DNA of 48,724 nucleotides from Candidatus Zixiibacteriota bacterium (GCA_026983835.1 JALSTH010000073.1:1-48724); one strand, 5' to 3'; shown: positions 34,069 to 44,391, numbered from the stretch's first letter. The notes: generated by a model from the sequence alone, not told the origin. Numbers and translations are program-made.

Positions 34069-34926
34069 ATGGATAAATCGGCCAAAAGTAGTGATAACGG
34101 GACAAAAAAGATGAAAAGAGATATACCTGACGGCCTTTGGACCAAATGTAAAAATTGCGGCGAAATAGTTTATATCAAAGAATTGGAAAAAAATAATTGG
34201 GTATGCCTCAAATGCGATTATCATTTTAGAATCTCAAGTGCCGATTACATTAAGTTGATATTGGATGATGGCAAATTGGAAGAATACGATTCAAACTTGG
34301 TCTCCGAGGACCCCCTGCAGTTTAAGGATACAAAACGATATACGGAAAGGATAAAAGCCGCCCAAAAGAAAACCGGATTAAATGAGGCTGTGGTTGCCGG
34401 CATAGGCGAAATCAATTCCAAGCAGGTTAGTTTTGCGGTAATGGATTTTAATTTCGTCGGAGGTTCAATGGGTTCTGTGGTCGGCGAAAAAATAGCCAGA
34501 GCAATCGAGCGATCGCTCGATAAGCGTATTCCTTTGGTAATAGTCTCCGCATCGGGCGGTGCACGTATGCAGGAGGGGATTTTGTCATTGATGCAAATGG
34601 CAAAGACCTCAGCTTTGTTGGCATTGTTGTATGATGCCAAAATACCATATATTTCGGTATTAACCAATCCGACCACCGCCGGTGTTATGGCATCTTTTGC
34701 GTCCTTGGGGGACATAATTATCGCTGAACCAAAGGCTCTTTTGGGTTTTGCGGGGCAGAGGGTTATCAAACAGACTATAGGGCAGGATCTTCCTGAAGGA
34801 TTTCAATCTTCGGAATTCTTCCTCGAACACGGTTTTATAGACTTTATCTGCCATCGACGGGACTTGAAAAATAAAATATCCCTCTTGTTGGATTATATGG
34901 AGGTTCAAAGTCAATCGGCGAGATGA
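34069..34926 (+). CDS. accD: Acetyl-CoA carboxylase carboxyltransferase subunit beta
   Basis: Together with AccA it transfers carboxyl from biotin to acetyl-CoA, starting fatty acid synthesis. The N-terminal zinc ribbon has Cys27, Cys30, Cys46 and Cys49 when started at the ATG at 34069, the same numbering as E. coli AccD, which supports this start over a TTG at 34045. The carboxylase core has Ser-Ala-Ser-Gly-Gly-Ala-Arg-Met-Gln-Glu-Gly and Asn-Pro-Thr-Thr-Ala-Gly-Val. 285 residues. It overlaps folC by 4 nt, an arrangement also known in E. coli. accA is not in the window. Confidence 0.95.
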   Translation: MDKSAKSSDNGTKKMKRDIPDGLWTKCKNCGEIVYIKELEKNNWVCLKCDYHFRISSADYIKLILDDGKLEEYDSNLVSEDPLQFKDTKRYTERIKAAQKKTGLNEAVVAGIGEINSKQVSFAVMDFNFVGGSMGSVVGEKIARAIERSLDKRIPLVIVSASGGARMQEGILSLMQMAKTSALLALLYDAKIPYISVLTNPTTAGVMASFASLGDIIIAEPKALLGFAGQRVIKQTIGQDLPEGFQSSEFFLEHGFIDFICHRRDLKNKISLLLDYMEVQSQSAR

Positions 34927-36209
34927 CTTATCAAGAAACCCTTGATTACCTTTTCTCGATAGAGAAATACGGGATAAAATTGGGGCTTGAGCGTATTCGC
35001 GATTATACGGATGCGTTGGGTAATCCACAGGATAAATACCCAACAATACATATAGCGGGAACCAACGGTAAGGGTTCTACCGCTGCAATGCTCCAATCGA
35101 TATTATCATCCGCTGGCTATAAAGTCGGCCTTTTAACCTCGCCGCATTTGGTCGATTATTCCGAAAGAATGCGAATAAACTATAACAATTGCGATAGGGA
35201 TTATATAATTGGTTTCGTGAATGAAAATATGCAAAGGATGAAAGAGATACCCGTCTCGTTTTTCGAGATTACGACCGCTTTGGCTTTCCAATATTTTGCG
35301 GTGGAAAATGTCGATTTTGGAGTAATCGAAGTGGGTATGGGGGGGAGACTTGACGCTACAAATATAATCGTTCCCGAAGTGTCAATAATTACCAATATCG
35401 ATTATGACCACACTAAATCGCTTGGCAATACGCTTGAACGGATCGCCGTGGAGAAGGCAGGAATAACTAAACCGGAGGTCCCCTGTATTACCGGCGCACA
35501 GGATAAAAGGGTACAGGAAGCTATTGGAAGGATATGCAATGAAAATAGGGCGGAGTTTATTCCTTTGGATAAGGTAGCGAAATATAATATTCGGCGAATG
35601 AGTTTATCGGGAAGTTATGTCGATATAGAAAGTGGCGCTAAAAAATATGAGAATATTTTCATAAACCTGCCCGGCAGACATCAAATCGAGAACGCCCTTG
35701 GGGTTATAAAAACGGTGGAATTGTTGAGGGATAAGGGTCATAAAATTACTGATAATGCCCTTTATGAAGGATTCGAAAAAATTAAATGGAATGGGAGGAT
35801 ACAGGTGTTCTCCCGAAATCCTTTAGTATTGATGGATGTCGCCCATAATGTCGCCGGCGCCAAAACCCTTCGAAGGGCGATAATGGATATAATCCCCCGG
35901 AAAAAACTAACTGTTGTGTTCGGTGTTTTGGCGGAAAAGGATTTTGGTGCAATGCTGACGGAATATAGCTCTTTCATCTCAAAACTGATTATAACTAAGC
36001 CGATAAGTGAGCGCGCCGCTGACCCGGAAGAAGTTGCGTTTGCTGCGGAAAAGTTGGGGCTGAATTATGAAATAATCCCTTCCCCCGGAAATGCATATAG
36101 AAAAGCAATTTCGGACATAGAGGACGAGGGAGCCGTATTGGTTACCGGATCGCATTACACCGTCGGGGAAGCAATAATGACTTCGAACGGGAATGGAAGT
36201 TATAGATAA
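34923..36209 (+). CDS. folC: Folylpolyglutamate synthase/dihydrofolate synthase
   Basis: Adds glutamate to dihydropteroate or folates using ATP. 428 residues, Mur-ligase fold. The P-loop is Gly-Thr-Asn-Gly-Lys-Gly-Ser-Thr (46-53), followed by Thr-Ser-Pro-His-Leu-Val-Asp-Tyr-Ser-Glu-Arg, and Gly-Met-Gly-Gly-Arg-Leu-Asp-Ala-Thr-Asn. The C-terminal domain has Asp-Val-Ala-His-Asn. Translation is probably coupled to accD through the ATGA overlap. Confidence 0.95.
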   Translation: MTYQETLDYLFSIEKYGIKLGLERIRDYTDALGNPQDKYPTIHIAGTNGKGSTAAMLQSILSSAGYKVGLLTSPHLVDYSERMRINYNNCDRDYIIGFVNENMQRMKEIPVSFFEITTALAFQYFAVENVDFGVIEVGMGGRLDATNIIVPEVSIITNIDYDHTKSLGNTLERIAVEKAGITKPEVPCITGAQDKRVQEAIGRICNENRAEFIPLDKVAKYNIRRMSLSGSYVDIESGAKKYENIFINLPGRHQIENALGVIKTVELLRDKGHKITDNALYEGFEKIKWNGRIQVFSRNPLVLMDVAHNVAGAKTLRRAIMDIIPRKKLTVVFGVLAEKDFGAMLTEYSSFISKLIITKPISERAADPEEVAFAAEKLGLNYEIIPSPGNAYRKAISDIEDEGAVLVTGSHYTVGEAIMTSNGNGSYR

Positions 36210-36268
36210 TGCGCAGGCTTCATTTAGAATGAAACATATCCTTCTTTTAGGGCGTTAATTATATCGGT

Positions 36269-38263
36269 ATGGCGAATTTTAAGCTTCAAAGTAATTATAA
36301 GCCGCGGGGCGACCAACCGAAAGCCATTAACGAATTAACCGAAGGTCTTCTCCGCGGCGATAAATATCAAACCCTATTGGGGGTTACCGGTTCGGGGAAA
36401 ACCTTTACGATAGCGAATGTTATCGCCAACTACGGTAAACCGACATTGATAATCTCACATAATAAAACCCTCGCCGCTCAACTATATGGCGAATTTAAAA
36501 GCTTTTTTCCCGATAATGCGGTTGAGTTTTTTATCAGTTATTATGATTATTATCAACCCGAAGCTTATGTTCCCCGAACTGATACTTATATTGGTAAGGA
36601 TACCTCCATAAACGAAGACATAGACAGATTGAGATTGAGAGCGACATCGTCCCTGATGGAAAGGGATGATGTTATCATTGTTGCCTCCGTTTCCTGCATT
36701 TATGGTTTAGGATCGCCTACCGAATGGAAAGATATGATGGTTTTTATACAGGTGGGTGAGGAGATAGACCGGGATGCCTTATTGAGGAAATTGGTGGATA
36801 TACATTATGGGAGAAACGACATCGAATTCGGCAGGGGCACATTTCGGGTTAGGGGGGATGTAATCGAGATTCATCCCGCTTATCAGGGGACCGCTATACG
36901 CGTGGAATTTTTCGGCGATGTGGTTGAGAAAATATCTATTGTGGATATATTAAGGGGAGAGATACTTTCCGGGAGGGATAGGGTTGGAATATTTCCGGCA
37001 AAACATTTTGTAACGACGCGCTCTAAATTGGAACGGGCTATAAAAGATATCGAGCTGGAGTTGGAGGATAGGCTTGAGTATTTTCGAAGCCGAAACAATC
37101 TTCTGGAAGCCCAGCGGTTGGCATCGAGGACAAAATATGATATTGAAATGATGTTGGAAATAGGGTATTGCACCGGGATAGAAAACTACAGCCGCCATCT
37201 ATCGGGCAGGAAAGCAGGGGAGAGGCCATATACTTTAATTGATTTTTTCCCGAATGATTTTTTGACGATAATCGATGAATCCCATCAAACCGTGCCGCAG
37301 ATACGCGGTATGTATAACGGAGACCGTTCCCGTAAAAAAACTTTAGTCGATTATGGATTTCGCCTACCATCGGCGCTGGATAACCGTCCCCTTTACTTCG
37401 AGGAATTTGAGTCCCTTCAGCACAATATAATTTTCGTGTCCGCTACTCCCGGCGATTATGAATTGGAAAAATCGGGAGGGGTCGTAGTAGAACAAATAAT
37501 CAGGCCTACAGGTTTGCTCGATCCGGTTATTACGATAAAACCCTCCTCAAATCAAGTTGATGATTTAGTTGAACGGATAAGGGAACATATAGCGACAAAC
37601 GAACGGGTTTTGGTAACCACCTTAACGAAAAGAATGGCTGAGGATTTATCGGACTATTTGGCAAAATTGGGTATAAGGGTTCGCTATCTTCATTCCGAAA
37701 TAGATGCGATTGACAGGGTAGGAATACTTCGCGATTTAAGGTTGGCGGAATTTGATGTTTTGGTGGGTGTAAACTTATTAAGGGAAGGATTGGATTTGCC
37801 GGAAGTCTCATTGGTAGCGATTTTGGATGCGGATAAGGAAGGTTTTCTCCGTTCCGAGAGGTCCTTGATTCAGACGGCTGGCAGAGCTGCAAGGAATCGC
37901 GCCGGTGAAGTTATACTTTATGCTGAGAAAATTACAGATTCGATTCGCAAAGCCGTCAAAGAAACCGCCCGACGCCGAAAAGTTCAGGAGGAATATAACA
38001 GGAAACATAACATAACTCCGAAAACAATTTATAAATCGAGGGAGGAGATATTAAGGAGTACAACCTTCGCGGATTCCAAAAGCGCAAAACCCCAAAAAGA
38101 CTTTAACTTCAAACCTTATGAGACATACAGTCCGAGGGAGCGGATATTGATATTACAGGAAGAGATGGAAGCCGCCGCGAATAATTTGGAGTTTGAAAAG
38201 GCAGCGGTAATTAGAGATGAAGTCTTGAAGTTGAAAAAATCCATTAGGGAGAGATTGAAGTGA
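36269..38263 (+). CDS. uvrB: Excinuclease ABC subunit B
   Basis: Damage-verifying helicase-like subunit of nucleotide excision repair. 664 residues, standard length. Walker A Gly-Val-Thr-Gly-Ser-Gly-Lys-Thr (38-45); beta-hairpin [10 protein letters not shown]; helicase motif Phe-Val-Ser-Ala-Thr-Pro; the motif Gly-Arg-Ala-Ala-Arg-Asn; and the C-terminal UVR coiled-coil (about 630-660) for UvrC contact. It begins 59 nt after folC, probably within the same transcript, and its stop overlaps the next gene by 4 nt. uvrA and uvrC are elsewhere. Confidence 0.97.
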   Translation: MANFKLQSNYKPRGDQPKAINELTEGLLRGDKYQTLLGVTGSGKTFTIANVIANYGKPTLIISHNKTLAAQLYGEFKSFFPDNAVEFFISYYDYYQPEAYVPRTDTYIGKDTSINEDIDRLRLRATSSLMERDDVIIVASVSCIYGLGSPTEWKDMMVFIQVGEEIDRDALLRKLVDIHYGRNDIEFGRGTFRVRGDVIEIHPAYQGTAIRVEFFGDVVEKISIVDILRGEILSGRDRVGIFPAKHFVTTRSKLERAIKDIELELEDRLEYFRSRNNLLEAQRLASRTKYDIEMMLEIGYCTGIENYSRHLSGRKAGERPYTLIDFFPNDFLTIIDESHQTVPQIRGMYNGDRSRKKTLVDYGFRLPSALDNRPLYFEEFESLQHNIIFVSATPGDYELEKSGGVVVEQIIRPTGLLDPVITIKPSSNQVDDLVERIREHIATNERVLVTTLTKRMAEDLSDYLAKLGIRVRYLHSEIDAIDRVGILRDLRLAEFDVLVGVNLLREGLDLPEVSLVAILDADKEGFLRSERSLIQTAGRAARNRAGEVILYAEKITDSIRKAVKETARRRKVQEEYNRKHNITPKTIYKSREEILRSTTFADSKSAKPQKDFNFKPYETYSPRERILILQEEMEAAANNLEFEKAAVIRDEVLKLKKSIRERLK

Positions 38264-39132
38264 ATAAAATTATTATTATCTTTTTCGGGTTGCTTCTATC
38301 CGTTGTGCTATCCTGCGAAAAAACACCCACTTACGAACCGGTTAACGATAGTGATGCTTTGATTAGTATCGTAACTGAGGATTATCCGACGCTTTTTAAA
38401 ACTCAGTTGATCAATACCGATATCCCCGACACCTCTTATGTCCCAAATTTAAGCGACTATGAAGTTTTACATTATTGGAGGGATATTACCGGTAGCAATA
38501 GGGATTATGATATATATGCCGTTTACCCCGATAGCGGGGAGTTGATGTTTGCGGAGGCGACAGTGGTGGTTACTGATACAATTAAAATAAATTTCAATAT
38601 TATTGCTCGGGATACAACCGCCGAACCGGACACAATGATTAGAATTACAAAACCTGCAATAGAATTGATGACCGTAAAAGGAAAGATGATACAGTATGGC
38701 GATCGCTATGATCCTCGAAACGGATGGATATTACAGGATGTATCATATACAAAGAATATCAATGCTTTTGAGGGTTTGGAATCTATCACTTTGTCCTCTA
38801 TAGGGATAGACAGCATCGAATATAGTGCGGGCGATTTTACGGAGTTGCGGGGGTTAAAGGATATTCTCGAAGTCGGAAGCGGGGAAGAAATTACAATCAT
38901 CACAAAATTGAAAACTAATAACGGCAAGGTCAGTTATCATATCGGTAAGGATGAATTTGTCATCGTATATCCCGAATATATCGGCGACAATAAATATCGA
39001 GCAACGATTATCCCCCCGCAAACGAGTGGCTATTTCCATATTACAATTGATGTTTTCAATGATTCCGCGATGATAGTTGATTCCACCTATTCATTTGCAA
39101 GATGGTCGGTTCCGATCCATATAGCAAATTAA
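38260..39132 (+). CDS. Unknown lipoprotein downstream of uvrB
   Basis: 290 residues, GTG start overlapping the uvrB stop. The N-terminus is a lipoprotein signal ending Ser-Val-Val-Leu-Ser-Cys19. The mature part is predicted beta-rich, with many Asp, Thr and Ile, and no cysteine beyond the first. I do not recognise a family. Similar Ig-like or carboxypeptidase-regulatory folds occur in exported proteins of FCB bacteria. Being coupled to uvrB need not mean a DNA repair role. Confidence 0.75.
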   Translation: MNKIIIIFFGLLLSVVLSCEKTPTYEPVNDSDALISIVTEDYPTLFKTQLINTDIPDTSYVPNLSDYEVLHYWRDITGSNRDYDIYAVYPDSGELMFAEATVVVTDTIKINFNIIARDTTAEPDTMIRITKPAIELMTVKGKMIQYGDRYDPRNGWILQDVSYTKNINAFEGLESITLSSIGIDSIEYSAGDFTELRGLKDILEVGSGEEITIITKLKTNNGKVSYHIGKDEFVIVYPEYIGDNKYRATIIPPQTSGYFHITIDVFNDSAMIVDSTYSFARWSVPIHIAN

Positions 39133-39299
39133 TTTTATAAATCATTATGAAAACAATATAAAAATGAGGATTTAGCAATTATTTTATTGCTAATGGGAAT
39201 TATTTGCATATATTCAGGAACATCTGATTAACTTCATAGTTAATCCTATGAAAGCTGATGGGTTTATTTCTGTGGTTAAGGGATGTTAATTTTAGTCTT

Positions 39300-39350
39300 T
39301 TAAGGTACTAATGCCCTGAATAGTTCAATTCCCATAGCTTTGGTTTTCAT
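39300..39350 (-). CDS. Micro-ORF of 16 codons with consensus Shine-Dalgarno
   Basis: AGGAGG (39358-39363, read on the minus strand as AAGGAGGAG) lies 7 nt before an ATG that opens MKTKAMGIELFRALVP and then TAA. The ribosome binding site is the strongest in the window after few others. A 10-bp GC-rich hairpin (39371-39394) lies just upstream on the same strand. No gene follows on this strand: the next gene, the lipoprotein, is convergent. It may be a leader peptide without its operon, the start of a decayed gene, or a small peptide gene. Not recognised. Confidence 0.35.
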   Translation of the reverse strand: MKTKAMGIELFRALVP

Positions 39351-39370
39351 TTTTTCTCCTCCTTAAGGCA

Positions 39371-39394
39371 GAGGGCTGGTGAAAACCAGCCCTC
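39371..39394. repeat. 10-bp perfect GC-rich hairpin
   Basis: GAGGGCTGGT (39371-39380), loop GAAA, ACCAGCCCTC (39385-39394). On the plus strand the loop is a GNRA tetraloop. No U-tract follows on either strand, so it is not a standard terminator; on the minus strand it precedes the micro-ORF's Shine-Dalgarno by 7 nt. Confidence 0.6.
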
Positions 39395-39458
39395 CAATAT
39401 ATTCGGTTCTGCTTACTTTTTATCGTATATTATTGGGATATTGAGATTCTGAGATTAT

Positions 39459-40361
39459 CTATCCCAATCTGGAGCGCTTGGCTAAATAAGCGAATAGCGC
39501 CTTGTCGTAAGGTTCGTCGGTTGTCAGAGAGTTGAAATCGATTAATCCTTTACGAGCTTCGGATTTCAGCTTATTGGAGAAGGTCGAGAATTGTTTTTGA
39601 TAATTTTCCTTTATTTCGTAGGGATTGGTAAGTATTGTTTGGCTTGATTCCATATCCTTAAACCGTGCTTCGGACGGAAAGTTGAAATCGGTCTCCCTTT
39701 TATCAAGTATCCTGAAAATTATTACTTCGTGTTTTTTATGGCGAAAGTGTTTTATGCCGGAGATAATTCTATCGTAATCATCCAAAAAATCAGATAAGAT
39801 AATTATTAAACCTCGTCTTTTGATACGCTCAGCCAATTTATGAAATGCCAGACCGGAATCCGTTCTTTTAGATGGTTCTGAATTGCCCAACTCACTTAAA
39901 ATAATGTTTAGATGGGGTCTCGCCATTCGCGCAGGTATAAAACTCCTGACATTTTCATCGAAGGTTAGTAAACCGACAGCATCCTGTTGTTTCAACATAA
40001 GATAGGTTAACGATGCCGCTAATTGGCGGGCATAATCGAATTTGGTAATTGCCCCGGAAGTATATCTCATAGAGGCGGAACAGTCCAAAATGATATAGCA
40101 TTTGAGATTTGTCTCTTCCTCGAATTCCTTGACATAAAAGCGATCGGTTTTGCCGAAAACTTTCCAATCGATATTTTTTATCGGGTCTCCGGGCATATAT
40201 TGTCTATGCTCCGCAAATTCAACCGAAAATCCATGGTACGGCGAACGATGCATCCCGATAATAAAACCCTCCACCACAAGGCGTGCTTTAAGCTCCAGAC
40301 TTTTCAATCGGGAGACTACTTCGGGTTTGAGATATTTAAGGTAGTCGGTTTTTTCGTTCAT
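39459..40361 (-). CDS. Second DUF58 domain protein
   Basis: 300 residues, with the DUF58 signature (His-Gly-Phe-Ser-Val-Glu-Phe-Ala-Glu-His-Arg-Gln-Tyr-Met-Pro-Gly-Asp, then Asp-Trp-Lys-Val-Phe-Gly-Lys-Thr-Asp) and a VWA-like core with Asp-Cys-Ser-Ala-Ser-Met. It differs clearly from the Bat operon copy at 7849. No MoxR gene lies beside it here, which is unusual; it is the last gene of the LPS-linked operon, 29 nt after the DUF2723 gene. Confidence 0.88.
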   Translation of the reverse strand: MNEKTDYLKYLKPEVVSRLKSLELKARLVVEGFIIGMHRSPYHGFSVEFAEHRQYMPGDPIKNIDWKVFGKTDRFYVKEFEEETNLKCYIILDCSASMRYTSGAITKFDYARQLAASLTYLMLKQQDAVGLLTFDENVRSFIPARMARPHLNIILSELGNSEPSKRTDSGLAFHKLAERIKRRGLIIILSDFLDDYDRIISGIKHFRHKKHEVIIFRILDKRETDFNFPSEARFKDMESSQTILTNPYEIKENYQKQFSTFSNKLKSEARKGLIDFNSLTTDEPYDKALFAYLAKRSRLG

Positions 40362-40390
40362 AATCGTTGATGTTCAAGCTAAAGTTTATG

Positions 40391-42922
40391 TTATTGGCGC
40401 GATTTGAAATACCGTGCAATCTGTTCGATTTGCGTATCGTTGGGATATTTCCTTTGCCAGCGCGCAACCAATTTAGAGGCTTTTTCCATCTCTCCTGCCT
40501 TTTGATAAGCGATTAAAACACGGTCAAACGCCATCCTTTCATCGGGATCTATTTCCAAACATCTTTCATAAGCTCTTATGCTCTCTTGGATGTCGTTCAA
40601 TTCGAGATATAATCCGCCCAAGAACAAAGGCCAAAGTATCTCCTCGGGGTACCGCTTCTCCATCATAGAAATGTTATCCGCAGACTCTTGAAGGAATTTA
40701 ATCCCTTCCTCCGGTTTTCCCATCGCCTTATAAAGAGAATTCAACCTAATCGAAGTTCGGAAGTAAAATGGGAATTTCTTTTGGGCCGCTAGAAGATGAT
40801 CGATAGCGTCCGTCGTATCCCCGTCAGCGAGTTGCTTTTCGGCAATCGAGATATACATCTCCGGATAACTTATGGACATAGCCAATTCAGTTCCGGAATT
40901 GTTGACATTCGGATTATCGAGATTTGTGAACTTAAATACATTTTCCAAAAGCGAATCGGTTGAAGCTATATCATATTCCGCATTATGTTCTTCCGGGGTT
41001 ATTTCATAAGCCATACCTTTCCTATAAAGGTATTTGTGAGCCAAATCCTGAACATCCGATCCTGCGGTAGCCGCTAAAAAGATCGGCCTCTTAAAATTAT
41101 TTGCGATTGTTATCATCCTTACCATTTCCGCCTTTACATTCATCAAATTAGGGGTAAGATATTTCTGTTTCCCGGTTATTGGATCGCGGAATGGTTTTTC
41201 AGGTGTCATAAGAAGATTTCCTTGAGCATCTTTATGGTAATGCCACCTGATCTGATCATCATTGAGGGGAATAGGTATCCCATATTGGTTTTTGTTTTGG
41301 ATTAAATACCAATCGGTATTCATAAGTGAAAGATTCATAATATGAACATCCGTTCGCACCCCTTGAACCAATTGAAGATACCACAGGGGATAAGTGTCAT
41401 TATCGCCATTTGTGAAAAGAATTGCATTTGGTTTGCAGGAATTGAGCAGATTGAAGGCATAATCTCTGGCAACATAATTCCCCGTGCGGTCATGACTATT
41501 CCAATGCGCCGGCGCGGTTTGAAACAGCGAAAGGATCAACATTATAACCGCAGGGATTATCCCCACGATTCCTCCCGACAATTTATTCCTCAAGAGCTTT
41601 TCGTAAATAAACGCTCCTAATGCCGAGGTCCCAAATCCGATGAACATAGCAAAATACATAAAGCCGGGAGTAAAGAAATAATCCCTGTCCCGAACCTCCA
41701 ATCTTTCGCCGTGAAGCCCATCGGAGAAATTCATATACAGCACCAATCCGATGGTGCAAATCAATAGGAGCAATACGAGCAACCCTCCCGCTTTGGGGCT
41801 TTTTCTTAACGCCGTAACTATTCCAATTAAGCCGATTAGAAGTGGTAGCCAAACCATCCCCGCCGAAGAATACTGCTCCTTGAAAAAATACCAAAACCCC
41901 ATCCTGTGGAAATTGCCAAACTGGTTTTCCCAACTTCCCTTTCGGTGAAACATCCCGGCTATCATCGATTCATCGCCGTATTGTTTGCGTTCCATATAGT
42001 AGGAAAACCTGCTTAAATTATCGGGATCGTTCATATCTATAAATGGGTTATCCAATGAACGGATGGGGATATAAAGATGTACGGAAAAGGCTAAAATCGA
42101 TAATAGGGATGCCCCTAAAACCAATCCCCATACACTTCTGCTCCTTATAGTTTGATTGCCCGATTTAAGTAAAAGACTGATGATGATGGTTATTGATGTG
42201 GCTATTAAGAACCATACATAACTTATTGACATCGACAACAGAGCAATACCGAGCATCCATATCCGCCAGTCTCGTAAAAGCTTTTTGTCCGAATAGATGA
42301 TAAATAAAAATACCGCCGGCATTACCAAAAATACGGTCATATGAATTGCGATGGATAGAAAAGCTATATAAACTATTATCAATAGATATCTGTTATTGTG
42401 GGGTTTATCTTTGTTTTCATACCATTTCAATGATAGAAAAACAATCAGTTGCATCAAAAACATCGCCGAGCCATAAACTTCAGCTTCATCTGCGGAAAAC
42501 CAATATGTGGATGAATAAGTCATATAAAGCGCCCCGATAATTCCACCCGCGTAAATGAATAGGTTATATGGAAATTCGGAAAATCTGTTTTTGAACCATA
42601 TCTTTAGTATTTTAATAATAATTATGCAACTGAATCCTACGGCTGCCGAGGAAGTTAAAACTGATATGAAATTTACCCTTTCGGCAAGATTCTGAAAAAA
42701 GAAATTGAAAAGGATGAATATCCTACCTATTAATATAAACAATGGCGTTCCGGGCGGGTGAGCTACGCCAAGAGTATTGGAACAGGCGATAAATTCGCCG
42801 CAGTCCCAAAACGGGACATCCGGAGCCATTGTTAACAGGTAGGTTATAAAGGCGTTAATTGAAACAGCTATCGTAACCGCAATCGTTATGTAATCGCGGT
42901 TTTTTCGATTAATACTTCCCAT
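40391..42922 (-). CDS. DUF2723 membrane protein with C-terminal TPRs
   Basis: 843 residues. The N-terminal DUF2723 domain has about 12 helices and the motif Pro-Phe-Trp-Asp-Cys-Gly-Glu-Phe followed by Ala-His-Pro-Pro-Gly-Thr-Pro, an acidic pair and HPPG loop like GT-C protein O-mannosyltransferases (the human relative is TMEM260). A soluble middle part (about 480-680) and TPR repeats (about 690-840) follow. Probable membrane sugar transferase that uses lipid-linked donors and modifies exported proteins or glycans. Co-directional with lptB, 25 nt apart. Confidence 0.88.
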   Translation of the reverse strand: MGSINRKNRDYITIAVTIAVSINAFITYLLTMAPDVPFWDCGEFIACSNTLGVAHPPGTPLFILIGRIFILFNFFFQNLAERVNFISVLTSSAAVGFSCIIIIKILKIWFKNRFSEFPYNLFIYAGGIIGALYMTYSSTYWFSADEAEVYGSAMFLMQLIVFLSLKWYENKDKPHNNRYLLIIVYIAFLSIAIHMTVFLVMPAVFLFIIYSDKKLLRDWRIWMLGIALLSMSISYVWFLIATSITIIISLLLKSGNQTIRSRSVWGLVLGASLLSILAFSVHLYIPIRSLDNPFIDMNDPDNLSRFSYYMERKQYGDESMIAGMFHRKGSWENQFGNFHRMGFWYFFKEQYSSAGMVWLPLLIGLIGIVTALRKSPKAGGLLVLLLLICTIGLVLYMNFSDGLHGERLEVRDRDYFFTPGFMYFAMFIGFGTSALGAFIYEKLLRNKLSGGIVGIIPAVIMLILSLFQTAPAHWNSHDRTGNYVARDYAFNLLNSCKPNAILFTNGDNDTYPLWYLQLVQGVRTDVHIMNLSLMNTDWYLIQNKNQYGIPIPLNDDQIRWHYHKDAQGNLLMTPEKPFRDPITGKQKYLTPNLMNVKAEMVRMITIANNFKRPIFLAATAGSDVQDLAHKYLYRKGMAYEITPEEHNAEYDIASTDSLLENVFKFTNLDNPNVNNSGTELAMSISYPEMYISIAEKQLADGDTTDAIDHLLAAQKKFPFYFRTSIRLNSLYKAMGKPEEGIKFLQESADNISMMEKRYPEEILWPLFLGGLYLELNDIQESIRAYERCLEIDPDERMAFDRVLIAYQKAGEMEKASKLVARWQRKYPNDTQIEQIARYFKSRQ

Positions 42923-42947
42923 TTTATCCTCTTTGTCCTTTTCTTTC

Positions 42948-43670
42948 TTAATTTAAGCGGAAGCGTTCGCCAAGATATATCTTCCTCGCTTCCGGGTCGT
43001 TCGCTAAAAATTCCGCATCACCTGATTTGAGAATCTGCCCCTTGAATATAATATATGCCCTATCGGTAATGGAAAGGGTTTCTCTGACATTGTGATCGGT
43101 GATAAGCACTCCCAATCCCCTATCCTTAAGCTTGCCGATTATTCTCTGAATCTCTTCAACCGTGATAGGATCTATTCCCGAAAATGGTTCATCCAAAAGC
43201 ATGAAATCCGGGTTGGTGACCAATGCCCTGGCTATTTCGACACGGCGTCGCTCCCCCCCCGATAAAGTGTAGGCTTTATTTTTCGCTAAATGGGAAACAT
43301 CCAAATCCGACATCAACTCCTCGCATCGTTTTTTGCGGTCGGATGAATTCAACTTTTGCATTTCTAAAATCGCCATTATGTTCTGTTCGACAGTTAATTT
43401 ACGAAACACCGATTGCTCCTGAGGAAGATACCCTATTCCGAGTCTGGCTCTTTTATACATTGGCAATTTAGTAATAGGATTATTATTAAGGATAACTTCT
43501 CCCGAGTTAGGCTTGATAAAACCGGTAATTATATAGAAAGTTGTTGTTTTCCCAGCGCCGTTGGGTCCCAATAAACCAACTACCTCGCCGCCATTAACAC
43601 TAATATCTATTTTATTTACAACCACTCGTTTTCGATAAATCTTAACTAAATTCTTTGCTTCCAATTTCAT
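42948..43670 (-). CDS. lptB: LPS export ABC transporter ATP-binding protein
   Basis: ATPase that powers LPS extraction from the inner membrane by LptFG. 240 residues. Walker A Gly-Pro-Asn-Gly-Ala-Gly-Lys-Thr-Thr; signature [10 protein letters not shown]; Walker B [12 protein letters not shown]; and [10 protein letters not shown], which is diagnostic for LptB. It follows lptC by 11 nt. lptF and lptG are not in the window. Confidence 0.95.
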   Translation of the reverse strand: MKLEAKNLVKIYRKRVVVNKIDISVNGGEVVGLLGPNGAGKTTTFYIITGFIKPNSGEVILNNNPITKLPMYKRARLGIGYLPQEQSVFRKLTVEQNIMAILEMQKLNSSDRKKRCEELMSDLDVSHLAKNKAYTLSGGERRRVEIARALVTNPDFMLLDEPFSGIDPITVEEIQRIIGKLKDRGLGVLITDHNVRETLSITDRAYIIFKGQILKSGDAEFLANDPEARKIYLGERFRLN

Positions 43671-43681
43671 ACTATGCCGAT

Positions 43682-44236
43682 TTAACCGTTTTTTCCTTTT
43701 TCCTCAATATCTTTTACTTTCCCTTTGACATCCTTTAGTATTTTTATCTTGCTCAGTCTTTGATCGGTCTGCAAACCATAACCGGTTATAACATCGCCGC
43801 CGCGGGTTATTTTCACAAAATCATCCGTCACTATCTTATCGATATTCGGATCCCATTTCAGGCTCTCTGTTTCTAATTTAGCGCTATCATCATTTACCAC
43901 GACCACATTTCCCAAAACTTCCATTTTTTGATTCGCCTCATCTATCCAACCGGAATCGGCGGTTAGGAAGGAAGTATGTTTTCCTGATTTATCATAGAAA
44001 TCGGCTTTGAGTTCTTTGCTAAAAGTTTCTTTTTTATCACTGTATTTAGCGATATAAGCAGAATGAACTACCGTATTCCGAACACCCTTTACTGTAAAAA
44101 TGATAGTGGTATTATATAATTCGGATTGGGGGTATTCGGTTCGGGAATTGCCGGCGGGTTGCTTTTCCGTCTTGGAACAGAAAGTTAAAAGAAATGACGC
44201 CAATAAAATTATGATAATAAGTCGAGTAATATTCAT
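43682..44236 (-). CDS. lptC: LPS export periplasmic protein LptC
   Basis: 184 residues with one N-terminal anchor helix (about 5-20), then an OstA/LptC-like beta-jellyroll (Lys-Ala-Asp-Phe-Tyr-Asp, Leu-Thr-Ala-Asp-Ser-Gly-Trp-Ile-Asp and Val-Leu-Gly-Asn-Val-Val-Val). Cys20 could be lipidated but the lipobox is poor; LptC is normally helix-anchored. It is immediately upstream of lptB, the usual place for lptC plus lptA; no separate lptA is seen. Confidence 0.82.
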   Translation of the reverse strand: MNITRLIIIILLASFLLTFCSKTEKQPAGNSRTEYPQSELYNTTIIFTVKGVRNTVVHSAYIAKYSDKKETFSKELKADFYDKSGKHTSFLTADSGWIDEANQKMEVLGNVVVVNDDSAKLETESLKWDPNIDKIVTDDFVKITRGGDVITGYGLQTDQRLSKIKILKDVKGKVKDIEEKGKNG

Positions 44237-44391
44237 TTAAATTATATATGCTTGATGCTAAAACAAATTTTAATTTATAATAAATTATCCCTTTATGCAA
44301 TAAGCGAATACGATACTGAAATAATATTTACACCTTTATTTATATTTTATTAGAACTCCCTAGTTCCATATCGTTTCCTATATATCTGTTT

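Larger units (their letters stand above)
39133..39458. other. Structured intergenic region between convergent genes, 326 bp
   Basis: Four hairpins can be drawn here. TTAGCAAT/ATTGCTAA (39172-39193, 8 bp). GATTAAC/GTTAATC (39226-39245, 7 bp) and TTCATAG/CTATGAA (39233-39252, 7 bp), which overlap and exclude each other. GAGGGCTGGT/ACCAGCCCTC (39371-39394, 10 bp, GAAA loop on the plus strand). Between the last two lies a 16-codon minus-strand ORF with a consensus Shine-Dalgarno. None of the hairpins has a good adjacent U-tract, so they are not plain terminators. Candidate structured RNA, leader remnant or small element. Confidence 0.5.

Noticed and set aside
34245-34769. 174-codon minus-strand ORF inside accD
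   Set aside because: The plus strand encodes a clear AccD with all motifs; the antisense frame has no recognisable domain or start signal.
44353-44366. GAACT/AGTTC small hairpin between lpxL and lptC
   Set aside because: Only five base pairs and no consistent U-tract; too weak for a terminator call.
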